Assembly: GCA_964019335.1 (NCBI GenBank)
Contig: OZ025670.1
Location: 1 to 64,000 of the forward strand
From: Diplonema japonicum
Lineage: Eukaryota; Euglenozoa; Diplonemea; Diplonemida; Diplonemidae
Direction of reading: 5' to 3'
Length of the DNA stretch: 64,000 nucleotides
Part shown: positions 21,591-33,400 of the stretch, piece by piece
Position numbering within the stretch: position 1 is the first letter of the stretch
Layout of the letters: every line of letters starts with the position of its first letter
The notes under the pieces: model-generated
What the model was told of the DNA's origin: nothing
Databases searched by the model: none
The model's input: only the letters and a program-made list of their open reading frames with translations
Made by a program: the position numbers and the translations under genes

Positions 21591-22921
21591 ATGCCTTTTT
21601 TGCTGGGAAAATGCATGTCCTCTGGATATGACCGTCAAGAAGAAGGAGAAAGTGAAGAGCACTTCGTGATTGGGGACCCTGTGGGGTTCAACCCCGGTGT
21701 CGTTGTGAGGGAGGGCGACGAACAAGACACTGCGGCACTTACAGATCTGGTCAAAAAGAAACTCGATCAACCCGAGCAAGTGGGTGAGCCCGTTGTCCTG
21801 CAAGAGAATCTGAAGGTGACCATCGATGTAGAGAACCCCTCATTGTTGGGCCTGAAAGGCTTGCCTCCCCAACTTCAATCGGAGCTCATAGCAAGCGGCT
21901 TCACAAGAAATGAAATCGAAAGTAGTTTGAAAGACATCTACAGTGTGTACAAGCGTCTCAAGCAAGATCAGCAACAACCCTTGCCTACCCCAGCACCCGA
22001 AATTACTGTGCAGAGATTCCCTCTAAACGAGCTCCTCACGCCAGGTGATCCTGCGAAGCTCTTCTCTAAAGTGAAGAAGCTCGATGGTGGCTCTCAAGGT
22101 GATGTGTTCCGGGCTTACAACGAACAGGGCCATGCTGTTGCGTTGAAGAAGATATTCATCAAGAATGAGAAGCGCGAAATCCCTGCTGTTGAGAACGAAA
22201 TTTCCATGTTGAAGTGTTGCCAGCACCCCAACATCATCGACTACTACGCATGCCACAAGAAGGAAAACACTCTGTGGATCGCAATGGAGCTTATGAATGG
22301 CGGGAAGTTGACAGATGTGATCGACACTCACAATTTTACCGAAGACGAAGTGGCATACACCATGCGGGAGGTGCTCAAGGGGCTGCAATACCTGCACAAG
22401 ACAGGCAGGATGCACCGTGACATCAAATCCGACAACGTCCTGATCAACACGCAGGGCACCATCAAGTTGGGTGATTTCGGGTTTTGCGCTATTCTAACAA
22501 ACCCAGCTAACCCGACTAAAACCAACAAGAGGCGCACAGTCGTGGGGACACCTTACTGGATGGCACCGGAAGTTATTAAAGGTCAGCCTTACGATTTTGC
22601 AGCAGATATGTGGTCGGTGGGTATTCTTGGGCTCGAGCTCTGCGACGGGCAGCCGCCTCTCATGAATCTGCAACCCAACAAGGCCCTTTCCTTCATTGCA
22701 CAGCACGATGCACCAAAGATGAAGACCCGTACAAAGTATGAACATATATGTCAATTAACACCCACAGATGGTCCCTTGAGTGCATTGACTTCATGGAGTC
22801 AACTCTGAACATCAAACCCACTGATCGCCCTACAACAGACGAACTCTTGGAACACCCCTTCTTACGCAGAGCAACTGCCGCTGATCCTGGTTTCATCAAG
22901 AGAGCACTTTTGAAACAGTGA
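21591..22921 (+). CDS. PAK-like STE20 kinase with CRIB/PBD-like segment
   Basis: Join 21591-22735 and 22768-22921, giving 432 residues; the 32-nt intron splits the last kinase helices. Residues 25-125 resemble a p21-binding domain: VIGDPVGFNPGVVV stands where ISxPxxFxHxxHVG is expected, then GLPPQLQSELIASGFT. The CRIB histidines are absent, so GTPase binding may be altered. The kinase domain (about 160-415) has VALKKI, HRDIKSDN (Asp277), DFG (from Asp295) and the STE20 signature GTPYWMAPEVI. All catalytic residues are present, so activity is expected. Likely role: Rho-GTPase-linked control of actin or polarity. Acceptor CATTACAG seven bases before the ATG. Confidence 0.88.
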
Positions 22922-23530
22922 TCATCATCTCGGCGCGTATCAATTTATTCTGCGGACAGCACACCTTGTTACCTCTCCCTCAATAGCTTCTCACAATTCA
23001 ACCTGTGCTGTAGGACGTCTCGTGTTTACAAGTAAACCGATGCTCTTAGCAAGCCCTTCATGCAAGAGACCGTATTCCTCTTCTTGAGTGTCCTGCGTGC
23101 TGTGATAATTTGCTGTTTCAACTCACGTGAAGTGAATGGGACACTACAAAACCCCGTCTTTGAAACCCCATCGGGTGCCGGAGACTCTGTCTTCGGCTCA
23201 ATGCGACATTCCTATCCGTCCGTCTGTTCTGTTGTGCATTGTTGTCTCGCGTGTACTATTATATTATATTCATCCGTTTTATGTCCTTTCCTAAGCAGCA
23301 ATATCTGCCACGTGGTATCTCGGACCTACAAAAAAGAAAAAGAAAAAGCCAAATCCGACTGCGAGGCATCCATACAGTCAGTTTGCATTATTCGTAGATG
23401 GCATGCACTGCCATCAGAAGCCATCCTAATTCTACAAGAAGTAAGGTTTGATGGCATAGTAGGAACTTATCTTATTTGTTGTCAGTTTGCAGCTAATTAG
23501 ACCACCCAGGAACAAATATGAGCAGACAGG
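22922..23530 (+). other. 609-base spacer, no gene seen
   Basis: A 146-residue open frame exists (23060-23500), but it is Cys/Val/Ile-rich without domain pattern and has host-unlike codons. It is treated as untranslated flank. The block ends with CACCCAG (23509) and AGACAG (23529), both possible acceptors for the next gene. Confidence 0.5.
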
Positions 23531-24367
23531 ATGTTCAAAAAGGGGGTTGTGATGTGTGCGCATGACCCTTATCGGGTATTGGGGCTGGGTAGGGGTGCAA
23601 GTTACGAGACAGTAAAGCAAACGTACTACAAATTAGTGAAGAGAATGCACCCAGACACTGGGGGGGATGAGGCAGCGATGAAGAAGATAAACACGGCATT
23701 TGGGGAAATAAAAAACGGCAACCAACCATGTGTCCCGTGGACCCGTTCTTCCGAGCAGCAAGTACAACCTACGAGGTCCCAACCCAGACCAAGGGAGAGA
23801 CGTGTCTGGAGGGAGTACGATCCCATTGTGGCCGATGGCTACGTTGGGCCACATGGCACGAGGTTTAGATTCAAGGAGCCAGCGAAAGTACCAAAGCGAT
23901 CAAAAACAAATTGCCCATTTGGTGAACCGCAAAAGATGGCTCCTGCGGGTACCGAGGCTGTGCAAGGGCTTGAGAGTGGTATGCTTTTGGTTGGCGTCAA
24001 GGATCGTTATGCAGGCCATGTGGTATACATCATGAAGATATCCCGTAAAGGCGTCACTGGCATCGTGCTAACCAAGCCATTTGCCTTCCCGAATCCATCG
24101 GAGCTGGAAACCTACTGTGGTGGTCCTTCGCAATACCCCAGCTTGCTTACGCTGCTGTCCCCAAGCGGTGTCTTCACACCGTCACCTTCATCTCTCATCT
24201 TATCGCGTGGAGGCAAGTTGTATGCAGGCTGCCTGCAGTGGGGCCCTTTGTGCCTTGACTATGAGCTGAGACTTAAACTGTGGAAGATAGTCCCCTCGAA
24301 AAGGGCTAAATACATGATGGAAGACGGCACCTACACGAGTGCAGAAATAGATGCTTCTTTTGTTTAG
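23531..24367 (+). CDS. DnaJ domain fused to AlgH/UPF0301 (DUF179) domain
   Basis: 278 residues, one exon. Residues 11-62 form a J domain (DPYRVLGLGRGASYETVKQ, with HPD at 40-42), so it should stimulate an Hsp70. A basic linker follows. Residues about 147-265 fit the AlgH/UPF0301 fold: LESGMLLVG, then HVVYIMKISRKGVTGIVL, TKPF and CGGPSQ, as in bacterial YqgE/AlgH (VVYI, GxMGLVxNKP, GGP). This fold is known from bacteria and from plastid or mitochondrial proteins; its function is poorly defined. The pairing suggests an organelle co-chaperone. Two starts are possible, 23531 or 23552 (MCAHDPY). An out-of-frame ATG lies at 23518. Confidence 0.75.
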   Translation: MFKKGVVMCAHDPYRVLGLGRGASYETVKQTYYKLVKRMHPDTGGDEAAMKKINTAFGEIKNGNQPCVPWTRSSEQQVQPTRSQPRPRERRVWREYDPIVADGYVGPHGTRFRFKEPAKVPKRSKTNCPFGEPQKMAPAGTEAVQGLESGMLLVGVKDRYAGHVVYIMKISRKGVTGIVLTKPFAFPNPSELETYCGGPSQYPSLLTLLSPSGVFTPSPSSLILSRGGKLYAGCLQWGPLCLDYELRLKLWKIVPSKRAKYMMEDGTYTSAEIDASFV

Positions 24368-24423
24368 TCAAGTCACTGATGTAGCCGTTACTCTTACCAC
24401 TCAGGCTGTGATGAGCACGAACA

Positions 24424-25761
24424 ATGAAGCGGTGTAGGTATTTGCAGCTTTACGTACCAGGTGCTGCTGACGTGCCGGAACGCATCAGGGCCGTCACACC
24501 TCATGGTGTCAAGGGTGTCGTGGTCGACACTACATCAGCACTGGATTGGGAGGATGGCCTGACAGCCCAGTACCTTGTGGAGACTGCGACACGGCACCAA
24601 AAGCCCTATCTCGCAAGGATGGTTGGCCATGCAGCAAAGATAGTGACGGTTTCGAATAATTTAGAGCAGCGTGGGTGTGACATGGGACCACAAACCACTT
24701 CGAAAATCATGGCGTTGTGTGCGAACTATGGCAACAGCCGTTTCGCCTTCCAGCTATACGAAAGATATCAAGTAAAATGTGGATCCCACCCATCTGTGGA
24801 CACGGCAATGTCTACTGTGTTCGGCGCCACGGGGGACAGAACAGGGATGCGTGATTTGTTGAAACGAATGGAAGCATCAGAAGCCACACTCAGCATACAT
24901 ATCTTTCACGCCGCTCTTCACTGCTTCTCGCATACTAGAGACGAACAAGCTGCATTTAGGGTCATCCAGCACCTTGCGAAGACGAATCTTGTGCCCGATG
25001 AACGCACAGTGATGGCCCTTTTGAAATGCTGCAGGTCGTACAGCTCAGGACGAGTAGTGATGGACTCTATCAAGGAGGGAAAATGGGGCAATATCGCCGT
25101 GGATTTTCGAATATACAACACTCTGATTTCAACATGCAGGTTGCATGGGGACGTCAATAATGCTCTGACTGTGATACAAGAGATGAAGGACGCAGGTATC
25201 CCAAGGGAAGCGTCAACGTATGGAAGTCTGGCAGGTGTCGCTAGAGCATCACGTAACATAACAGAGGTGTCTGCTGCGTTCAAACATATGCGCGACGATG
25301 GTGTGGCTCCTGACGTTGCCATATACATCATAGCGATCAGGGCTGCTGCCGACGTGTTGGCAGAAAGCCCGAAGTCAGAGTACCTGAAGTGGTTGAAATA
25401 CGCAGAAGCAGCATTTGAGCAGGCTCATGAAGAAGGTGTCGTCGAAGGGCACGCGATATTCACCCCACTAGCTGCTTGCTATGCAACTGCTGGCGACATC
25501 GAGCGAATGGAGAAATTGAAGGAACGCCTTCTCAAAAAGCATGTAATGTACAACGAGTTCCTGCACCATATGGCAGCGTGTCGCCGAAAGACGTTTAACT
25601 TCAGCACCATGTGGGCCCCCATTGACTCATCTCAGCCTTTTCAATACATGGCTGACAAGGCCCCGCCTGGAGTGGTCAAACACCCAAAGCCTCGCATGCA
25701 TGATGGCGACGCACCTACCAAAGATTGGTTCATCGAACTGAGTGACAACACAGGCATTTGA
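24424..25761 (+). CDS. Pentatricopeptide-repeat (PPR) protein
   Basis: 445 residues, one exon. Several 35-residue helix pairs are visible between about 95 and 370. The clearest are IYNTLISTCRLHGDVNNAL with VIQEMKDAGIPREASTYGSL and the next unit AAFKHMRDDGVAPDVAIYI. PPR proteins bind single-stranded RNA in mitochondria or plastids and guide its cleavage, editing or stability. The N-terminus (MKRCRYLQLYV) is compatible with an organelle presequence. No DYW or SMR domain is attached. The start is the ATG at 24424. An earlier ATG at 24411, also downstream of the CAG acceptor (24404), opens a nine-codon frame that overlaps the start. Confidence 0.85.
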   Translation: MKRCRYLQLYVPGAADVPERIRAVTPHGVKGVVVDTTSALDWEDGLTAQYLVETATRHQKPYLARMVGHAAKIVTVSNNLEQRGCDMGPQTTSKIMALCANYGNSRFAFQLYERYQVKCGSHPSVDTAMSTVFGATGDRTGMRDLLKRMEASEATLSIHIFHAALHCFSHTRDEQAAFRVIQHLAKTNLVPDERTVMALLKCCRSYSSGRVVMDSIKEGKWGNIAVDFRIYNTLISTCRLHGDVNNALTVIQEMKDAGIPREASTYGSLAGVARASRNITEVSAAFKHMRDDGVAPDVAIYIIAIRAAADVLAESPKSEYLKWLKYAEAAFEQAHEEGVVEGHAIFTPLAACYATAGDIERMEKLKERLLKKHVMYNEFLHHMAACRRKTFNFSTMWAPIDSSQPFQYMADKAPPGVVKHPKPRMHDGDAPTKDWFIELSDNTGI

Positions 25762-25828
25762 ATAATGATGGCTTGAGCGTAACAGTACTATTGTTGATAT
25801 TCTCTTCGTAGCTTAGACAGGAACAGGA

Positions 25829-27415
25829 ATGGAAATAAACAACTATGTGCTAAGAAAGATCATCAAAGCCGGGCAAGTGTTTAGGGCGGAGGGGAAGCCG
25901 GAACTTATGTATGCACTTTACTATGGCACCATTCACGCAAAAGAGGCCAAGTTGACAGTTTCCCAGGAATTTGACATACAGGTACTGACATGTGAATATG
26001 CAATTCAAGACGGGAAACCTAGCATCGCGAGCGATGCAGTTGTGAATGCAAGACGGCTGCACCAGCATGCGCCTCACTTAATCTCATGTGGCAGAAGGCT
26101 GCGGCTCTTGTTATTGGAAGTGCGGATGTCACGGCTGCTGAAGGAGCCCGTCGAGAAGACAGTTAGCCTCCTGAAGGCGTGCATTGCTGATGCCAGTGAT
26201 GTGGATAAAGATTCCTGGATTTCGTACTTCAAGTCTTTTCTTGTAGTTACGCTTCTGCAACATCTGAGAGACAGTAACAGACAGGATGCACTTGACACCA
26301 TCGATAGTTATTGCAGTGATTCAGAGTCGCGAGTGGACAAGGTAGTTAAAAAAGCTGCGCAGGAAGTCCTCCACCACTACAGCCGTGAGCAGAGTAATGT
26401 GAATGTGAGATCCTCTTCGGAGAAGCAACTGAAGAAGCGTGACCGTTGCGAGGCCTTTGATGAAGGTTTGTGGTACCCGTGCACGGTAACAAAACGTGTG
26501 CGCACGAAAGGGCTAGTGCAGTTCGATGACGGTACTGAACTCGAAACATACATCCGCCCTGCTCGGAATGAGTGGTCTTCTCTGGGGTTTCCCTCTCTGA
26601 AGATTGCGTGCCCCCTAGCTACCCTTTCCAAGGTGTCAAGATGCGCAGCCGGACCCAAGAGAATGCGTGCTATCCCACTGGCTGAAGCAACGATCGAATA
26701 TGTGTTTATGAACGCAAGAAATGACCACCTCTCCGTGGTAGCATGCATCGGGCTCAGTGCCATCGTGTCGTCACTCTATGCACACAAGCTTGACCTTGCT
26801 GCGTCGGTGAAGGTGTTGAGAAAAGCTGCACAATTATGTGTCGAAAAGAATCTTAAAAAACTGAGCTACGTAATCCACCTTGCAGCTGGTGCTCCGTTAA
26901 TCCTCAGCGGGATGAAGAGGCAAGGCATGCAGCAACTAGAAAGGGCACGACTGTCTCCATGCACAAACCTCTCCACCGCGGCAGCGGCTTGCGTCGTTTG
27001 TGCTGCTCCTTATGTGGATTCTAACGTTTTGTTTAAGGCGTGTGATGCTTTAGAGCATTCTGAAACGCTTTCTTTTTTATGTAAGTACGCAGCGCTCGTG
27101 GCCTCTTCCCACGGCATTGGTGATACCACAGTAGATACCCTCCCCTCTCCCCCTCCACACACGGCAGCAGCTGTACACAAAGAGTATTGGTGTTCAACAT
27201 CTGAAACTGACGTGTCTAGCCATCTGACTGCACGCTCTCTTGCGTCGAACAAATCTCTCTTCGAAAACCTTGTTGTGGCAGACTGTGAGCGGCGTTATCC
27301 CAGTTCAGAGAAGGCGCTAACACCGGTGTTTGCAAACCAAGATGCCCTCAACGATTTGGCACAATGGCTGCCTGGAGACGATAAGTACTTCCCGTTGATG
27401 TCAGAACAGAATTGA
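25829..27415 (+). CDS. Helical-repeat orphan with Tudor-like insert
   Basis: 528 residues, one exon. Both halves are alpha-helical, with TPR-like runs (GKPELMYALYYGTIHAKEA; ASVKVLRKAAQLCVEKNL). Between them, residues about 208-245 read CEAFDEGLWYPCTVTKRV, then LVQFDDGTELETYI, which is the pattern of a Tudor/SGF29-like barrel (aromatic, then VxFDDGxE). Tudor barrels often read methylated Lys or Arg. The aromatic cage here cannot be judged by eye. No family is assigned. It starts eight bases after GCTTAGACAG and its stop is 56 bases before the next ATG. Confidence 0.65.
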   Translation: MEINNYVLRKIIKAGQVFRAEGKPELMYALYYGTIHAKEAKLTVSQEFDIQVLTCEYAIQDGKPSIASDAVVNARRLHQHAPHLISCGRRLRLLLLEVRMSRLLKEPVEKTVSLLKACIADASDVDKDSWISYFKSFLVVTLLQHLRDSNRQDALDTIDSYCSDSESRVDKVVKKAAQEVLHHYSREQSNVNVRSSSEKQLKKRDRCEAFDEGLWYPCTVTKRVRTKGLVQFDDGTELETYIRPARNEWSSLGFPSLKIACPLATLSKVSRCAAGPKRMRAIPLAEATIEYVFMNARNDHLSVVACIGLSAIVSSLYAHKLDLAASVKVLRKAAQLCVEKNLKKLSYVIHLAAGAPLILSGMKRQGMQQLERARLSPCTNLSTAAAACVVCAAPYVDSNVLFKACDALEHSETLSFLCKYAALVASSHGIGDTTVDTLPSPPPHTAAAVHKEYWCSTSETDVSSHLTARSLASNKSLFENLVVADCERRYPSSEKALTPVFANQDALNDLAQWLPGDDKYFPLMSEQN

Positions 27416-27440
27416 TAGAATTTACCTTTTTATTCATTGC

Positions 27441-27465
27441 CATTATTCTGATTCACAATTTTGCA
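27441..27465 (+). promoter_or_regulatory. Putative trans-splice acceptor
   Basis: CATTATTCTGATTCACAATTTTGCAG ends at 27465, six bases before the ATG at 27472 and only 50 bases after the previous stop. Confidence 0.5.
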
Positions 27466-27471
27466 GGACTC

Positions 27472-30400
27472 ATGAGAAGCACCCGTAGTGGGAGCGTCGG
27501 TGGGAAACAGACACCCGACAGCTCGTCGCAGTCGCCGTCAAGAAAAGAAAGCAGACTCTCCGTAGACATCTCCACCACCTACCACGATGCTGTGACCACT
27601 CATAAGTTCAGTGCACGCTTGAACTGTACAGCCGCTGTAGGGTCTGCTATCTGGGCAGCAGAAGGTGATGCAGTAAAGATACGGTCCCCCGCATCAGGTG
27701 ACTTGCACTCTCCAGCCAATGTATTCTGCAAGACGGGGGTTATCATCCATGCACTGACACTGGTTTCTGGCACCCACGTGTGGTGCGGTCTCGACGACGG
27801 CTACATTGTAGTCTTGGATGTAGCTACAGAAAAATTTGTTTCTGATTTCCGGCAGCACCGTGGTGCAGTGCTGGTCTTGCTTCAAGACGTCAATAGAAAC
27901 AAGTACGTTTACAGTGGCGGCAGCGATTGGAAGATCTACGAGTGGGACAGCAAGTGCGAAGAAGGACGTGTCGTGTTGCAGAGGATGTTCTACTCACACT
28001 CAAACAGTGTCAGGTGTTTAGCAATAACAACCTCTGGATTCTTGGTGTCTGGTAGCTCCGACTGTGGTTTGAGGTTATGGGAGCTACAGCCCGACAGCCC
28101 TAAAGCCGATCAGGGGGAATGCTATGCTCGCCTCGAAGCACACAAAGGCGCTGTCCGCAGTGTTGTAGTGCAAGAAATCAACGACAACACACTTGTATGG
28201 AGTGCTGATGAACTGGGTTGCATCAGCCTGTGGGGTGTTGAAGAAGTATCACGCCAGAAGCAGCTTACAAAATCGCTTGTAAAAGCGCGTCCTCTGAGGT
28301 CCCTCCATCAGCACAAAGGAGCCATACCTGCACTCATGAAGTACAAGGATCAAGTGTGGAGTTGTGGTCAAGATGGCCATGTGCTGTGTTGGGGCGTTGA
28401 GTGGCAAGGAGGTGCATCGCCTCCTGAGGTGTGGGTTGTGAGATGCTTGTCAAGTCATAAGGAGCGCCTGATTGGCATGCAGCTGTGTGGCTCTTATACG
28501 GTGCAAAAGGTGTGGACACTCGCTCTGGACTACCAGTCGAAGAACGATGGCACCGTTGTTGCATGGAACGTGGAAGTACCATGTGACAACCTAGGCGTGC
28601 CCGAGAATGGCGGATATCTTGAGTTTGAGAAGCAGATGCGCACACAGCATGGTTCCGATGTGAAACGAGCTATAGAGAATCTCACAGATGAAAAAGTGAA
28701 TCTTGGTAGAGAAGTAGAGAGCCTGAGGGACGAAGTTACACGTTTGAGAACAGGTGGGATGGATGAGGCAAAGATCGAAGAAAACGAACGACTTCGAAAA
28801 GAAAACAGCGGGCTGCAGGAAAAACTCAAAGCGCTGGAACATAGCAAAAAGCGACAGAACGAGTTGCTGGCGTTGAAGGAGGACGAAATCGCGGTGTCAA
28901 GAGACGAGGGGCAGGCTAATGCACTGAGAACTGAGAACGAAAACCTGCGGAGCACAATGGCAACATCCAGTGAGAACCAGAAGATGCTCCCCGAGATCCT
29001 TGAAAGGCTTGAAGAACTGCGTCGCGAGAACGAGTATTTGCAAAAGAATGCAAGGGAGCTCGTGACACAGAAGACGAAGACCTGTGATTTGCTGCGCCTT
29101 GACGTGGCGCGCCTCACTCGAGAGCTGAACCTCGAAGAAGATAGACGTGTAACCTCCGGCTCCTCATACACCGATACCACATTGCGCAGCAGACGCGATA
29201 CTGAGGAACTGGAGTTGGAGATGCGTGCCCTACGTGACAAGCTGCGCAGGAGGGAGGATGAAGCAGCGCGTTTTGAGAGAATCCACCAACAGAATGAAGA
29301 GGGACACAAAGTGCTCAGGGAGGAGCTGGACCGCTTAAAAACCGAACTGAAGATGAAGAACAGGACCGTTGGCAAAGAACCGGAGCAGATCGGGTGGGAA
29401 CGCAAAGACGAGCTTCACATGACGAAAGAGATAGAAGTAAAAAATGATACCACACTCAAGAGCATGGAAGCCACCATATCTACTTTGACTAAGGAGAATG
29501 AACAGCTCAGAAACATACACACCTCGCAGCGTAGAGCGGAGCACAACAAGGACCACACTGTAGAAGTACAACTCAGAGAGCTACAAGCAGCTTGCGATGA
29601 GAAGGGCATGGAGATCGAGAGATTGAACACAACCTTAAAACGCTGCTACAAAGACCTTACCTCGCAGGGAGACGAGAAGCTTAAAAATATATTTGATGAA
29701 AATAGTGCCGCATCAACACAGCTGCAGCGAACCATCGCTCAACAGGATCAGAGGATACAAACTCTTCACGAAACAATAGAAGAGCAGAGGAAAGAAACTG
29801 TGGATTACCAAGAGTCTGCTCTCAATCAATCTGTCACTGTGGAAAACCTGAAAGCGGACTGCAAGAACCTCAATATGATGTTAGAAAACAGCAAGGTCGA
29901 ATCTGAGAATCAGAAGAAGGTTGTATCCTCTCTGAAAGAGATATTGAACGAGAGGAACAAATCAATGGACCTGCTGCGTGAGGTGGTCCAAGAGAGGACA
30001 CAGCAAATAGACGCATTGGAAGAGGACCTCCGCGTGGTGCAGATGCGCGGGATGGAAGTAGAGGACATGAACAGGTCGAAAGGTGATGCTTACAGCGAAA
30101 GGGCTTCTTTGCATGATCGTAATGAGCGCTTGGAGCGCACGCGGGACGAGCTGTCTGCAAAGAGGATCCAAGTCGACAGACTGCAGGCAGAGATCGATGA
30201 GCTGTATGCAGAGAAGGACGCCGTCGACCAGAAGCTCGCCGCTGCCAACGCGAAGGAGATGCGCATCATCGAGTTGGAATCGGAAATCGATGAGTACAGA
30301 AACCAGTTAGAGCAGGCGCAGATCGATGTGGACCGCGGCATGAGCGCTTTAGAGGAATGCTCACAGCTCCGGAAGACGCTACTTGACAGAGAAGCTGATA

Positions 30401-33400
30401 TGGAGAAACTTGTGAAGGCCTTAGATACCAACCCTCGAGCCGTGGAGGCACGCGAGAAGGTGGCAGAGTTAGAAGAAGAAAACGCAATCTTACTGTCAGA
30501 TAACAAAACGCTGGCAGAACAACAGGTATAATAACACCCAATCAAGTTCACCACTTCAACAGGAGCTGCTACAAGACCATTTGAGCGAGTTGGAAGTCGC
30601 GGCAGCGAAGGCAAAAGAGTTGGCCGATGTTGGCGAAGAGTACAATGAGCTGCTCGAAAAGCACCAAGAAGTGAAAGACCTTTTAGCAGAGGAGCAAGGG
30701 AAGTGCCAGACTCTTGTTTCATCTGCAGCAACCCCGAAACTAGAGATACACGAAATGCGAGCAAAGGTCAGCGAGCTAGAGCTAACGTTGAGTGCCAGGG
30801 AAGAAGCTGCACGTCACTCAAAGGCAAACGCAGAATGCATGCAACGCCTGCTTGACGAGCACGAACACGACGTTAAAGTTCTGCGAGCCGAACAAGAGGA
30901 GCGTAAGAGGCAAATTGAAGCGCTGTCAATGGGATCTGATGTTGTTGACAAGTTGTTGAAGGAAAATCGCACAAAAGCGGGGGTTTTGGCCAGCCAACAA
31001 GTAAAGGTCAACACTCTGACCAAGGAACTTTCTTTGAAGGATGCACGCCTGAAGCACGCAACGTCTCAGATCAGTGAACTCACCCTCCGTGTGACGACAT
31101 TGGAGAGACAGCTGTCGGGAGGGCAGAAAGATTATGTTGATCAGCTTGTTCTCCTTCATCAGACCAAGAACTCTATATTAACACAATTGATGGAAGAGCT
31201 TGAATGCAGGGAAAGTGTGCTGCAGGGCACACAAGAGCTGCTTACAGTGTACAAGAACAAGACGGGTGCAGGCACCAATGACACGTACACACCCGAGCCC
31301 TTAGAGGCTTCAGCACCCGTAAATGGGGATGTGCAGACCTCGCAGGTAATGGAGAGCGGTGTTGTTGAAGAGATGATGGCTGAGATCATGGCACTGCGCA
31401 GCGAGACACGTGCACTGCGCATGCGTCAGCGTGAACTTGCATCATCGCTACGTAACGCTGACGCTGAGAAGGATGCACTGCGGGACAGGCTGTCAGAGTT
31501 AGGCGAAATACGTGAAAGCTACACAGTGAATCACAAAGTAGAGGAGAAGAACATGGAACTACAGGACTTAGCCGACGAATTGAACAACTGTGAGCACGTG
31601 CTGTCTCAACGTGAGGCACTGATCGAGACATTGCAGCTGAAATTAGTGACGATACCCCCCTCTGAAAATGAGAAAGAAAGGATACAGTGTCTTGAGTCTG
31701 ACATAGACGAACTGCAAGTGGCCAACAACAAGACCCATGCTGAAAATCTCACCTCCAAAAACCGTATTGCTTCGATGACTGACAGCTTAGTTAAGCTTGA
31801 GTCACAACTCGACTCGAAGAGCAAGACCATTGATCTTCTGAGGCAGCTGCTCGAAGAGAAAAATGAAGCAGTGATGCTTATGAAGCAAGAACTCGAGTTG
31901 GAAGGAGCCGGCACGAGAGACAAAGACGTGGACTTACTGCAATTCCTTGAGGCACACGACCAATCTTTGAAGGTGTTGGAAGCACACACAGGGAAAGAGC
32001 TCAAGGGGATGGAGTGGTCAGTGAGAGACCTTGAAGAAACTGTGAGGGAGAAAGAGCTGGTCATCCTTGATCTGCAGAAGACACGTCAGTTGAACAGCCA
32101 GGAGATTGCTGACTTGAAGACAGAATTTTTAAGAGTCACACGTGACCTCGAAGCAGAGAAAAAGAAGCGCCGTGAGCAGGAGCACGATATGATCCGTTTC
32201 ACGGGGACTATCAACGCTGCACACAAAAACATCGATGAGCTGAGGCAGCAGTTGGATGAGCGCGAGGACGAACTCATTATCTCCGAAAGGACAACCAAAA
32301 GAATCGAAGAGCTGGCGAGGCAGAACGGGATCGAAGATGTTGACACCATAAAGTCTGAGCTGAAGGAAAAGGGAAAGAAGCTGAGATCACTTGAAAAGGA
32401 GAATGAGGTATGCTGCAAAAACACACTCCACCATTACAGGAGTGCACGAAAATGCTACAAGACCAGCAAGATGCCATCACCGAGTTGAAACAAACAATCA
32501 GAACACAGCAGACGACTCAGGCAGGCATCGCAGAGAATTTAGAGGAGAAGACGTCCGAACTTGCAGAACTTCAGGTACTGTGCTCAATCATAATAAAACT
32601 GCCTATAGGACATTTATCAAGAAGCGCTGGCCAAGATGGGCGGTATCGAAGCTGACTTGCAGGAGATGACCTACGACAGAGATGCGCAGCAGCACCTTGC
32701 ACGTGATTTGGAGAAGAAGGCCCATCTGTGGGAAGAACTCAGCACCGAACACACCAACACATCAGAGCTTGCGAAACAGGCATTAGACGAGAAGGTTGGT
32801 GCAATCGACTTGTTAAAAGACACAGTAGAAGAGTTACAGGAAAGACTTGACGAAAGTGGTTTCGTTGCAAAGCAGAGGGACGCTTCGTCGTCAAGGCACC
32901 AACAGGGCTTCATCGAACTGCAGCGCATGTACAATACACTGCAAGCGGACCTCAAAAGACGAGAGGGCATGATACAAGACTTCGAGGAAGAACTAAGTCA
33001 GGCTGATGAAAGGATTAACCTCCTGGACACCCACAAACAGAAGCTGGAAGAAGAGCTCACTCGTCAGCTTCAGAACGTCAGAAGCTTCGAGGAGGTCAAT
33101 GAAGAACTACGCAGCAGGCTGCGAGAGCAAGCACACCATGGCCCCTCATCAGATAGCACTGAACATGAAGGTCTCAGCGCGGTAAGGAAGATATCGGAGG
33201 CTCTGCAGCAGGAGCAACACACGGCCGATGAGCTGCGTGGTGAGCGTGACGAGCTACTTGTGAAGCTACTGGCGAAGGACACGCAACTAGCGACACTGCG
33301 AAAGGACATCGAAAGCCAAAAGAAATTGGAGTCTATTTCCATCAGGAGCACCTCTGATGATGGCGAGCGCGAGAGGTTCGGTGTGCTTAAAGAGAGGGTC

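Noticed and set aside
23060-23500. 146-residue + strand frame between the PAK-like and DnaJ-AlgH genes
   Set aside because: No domain pattern, odd composition and codons unlike the neighbours; better explained as untranslated flank.
28530-29405. 291-residue - strand frame and other long - strand frames inside coding regions
   Set aside because: Ser/Arg/Phe-rich antisense shadows of coiled-coil genes. No start context or domain.
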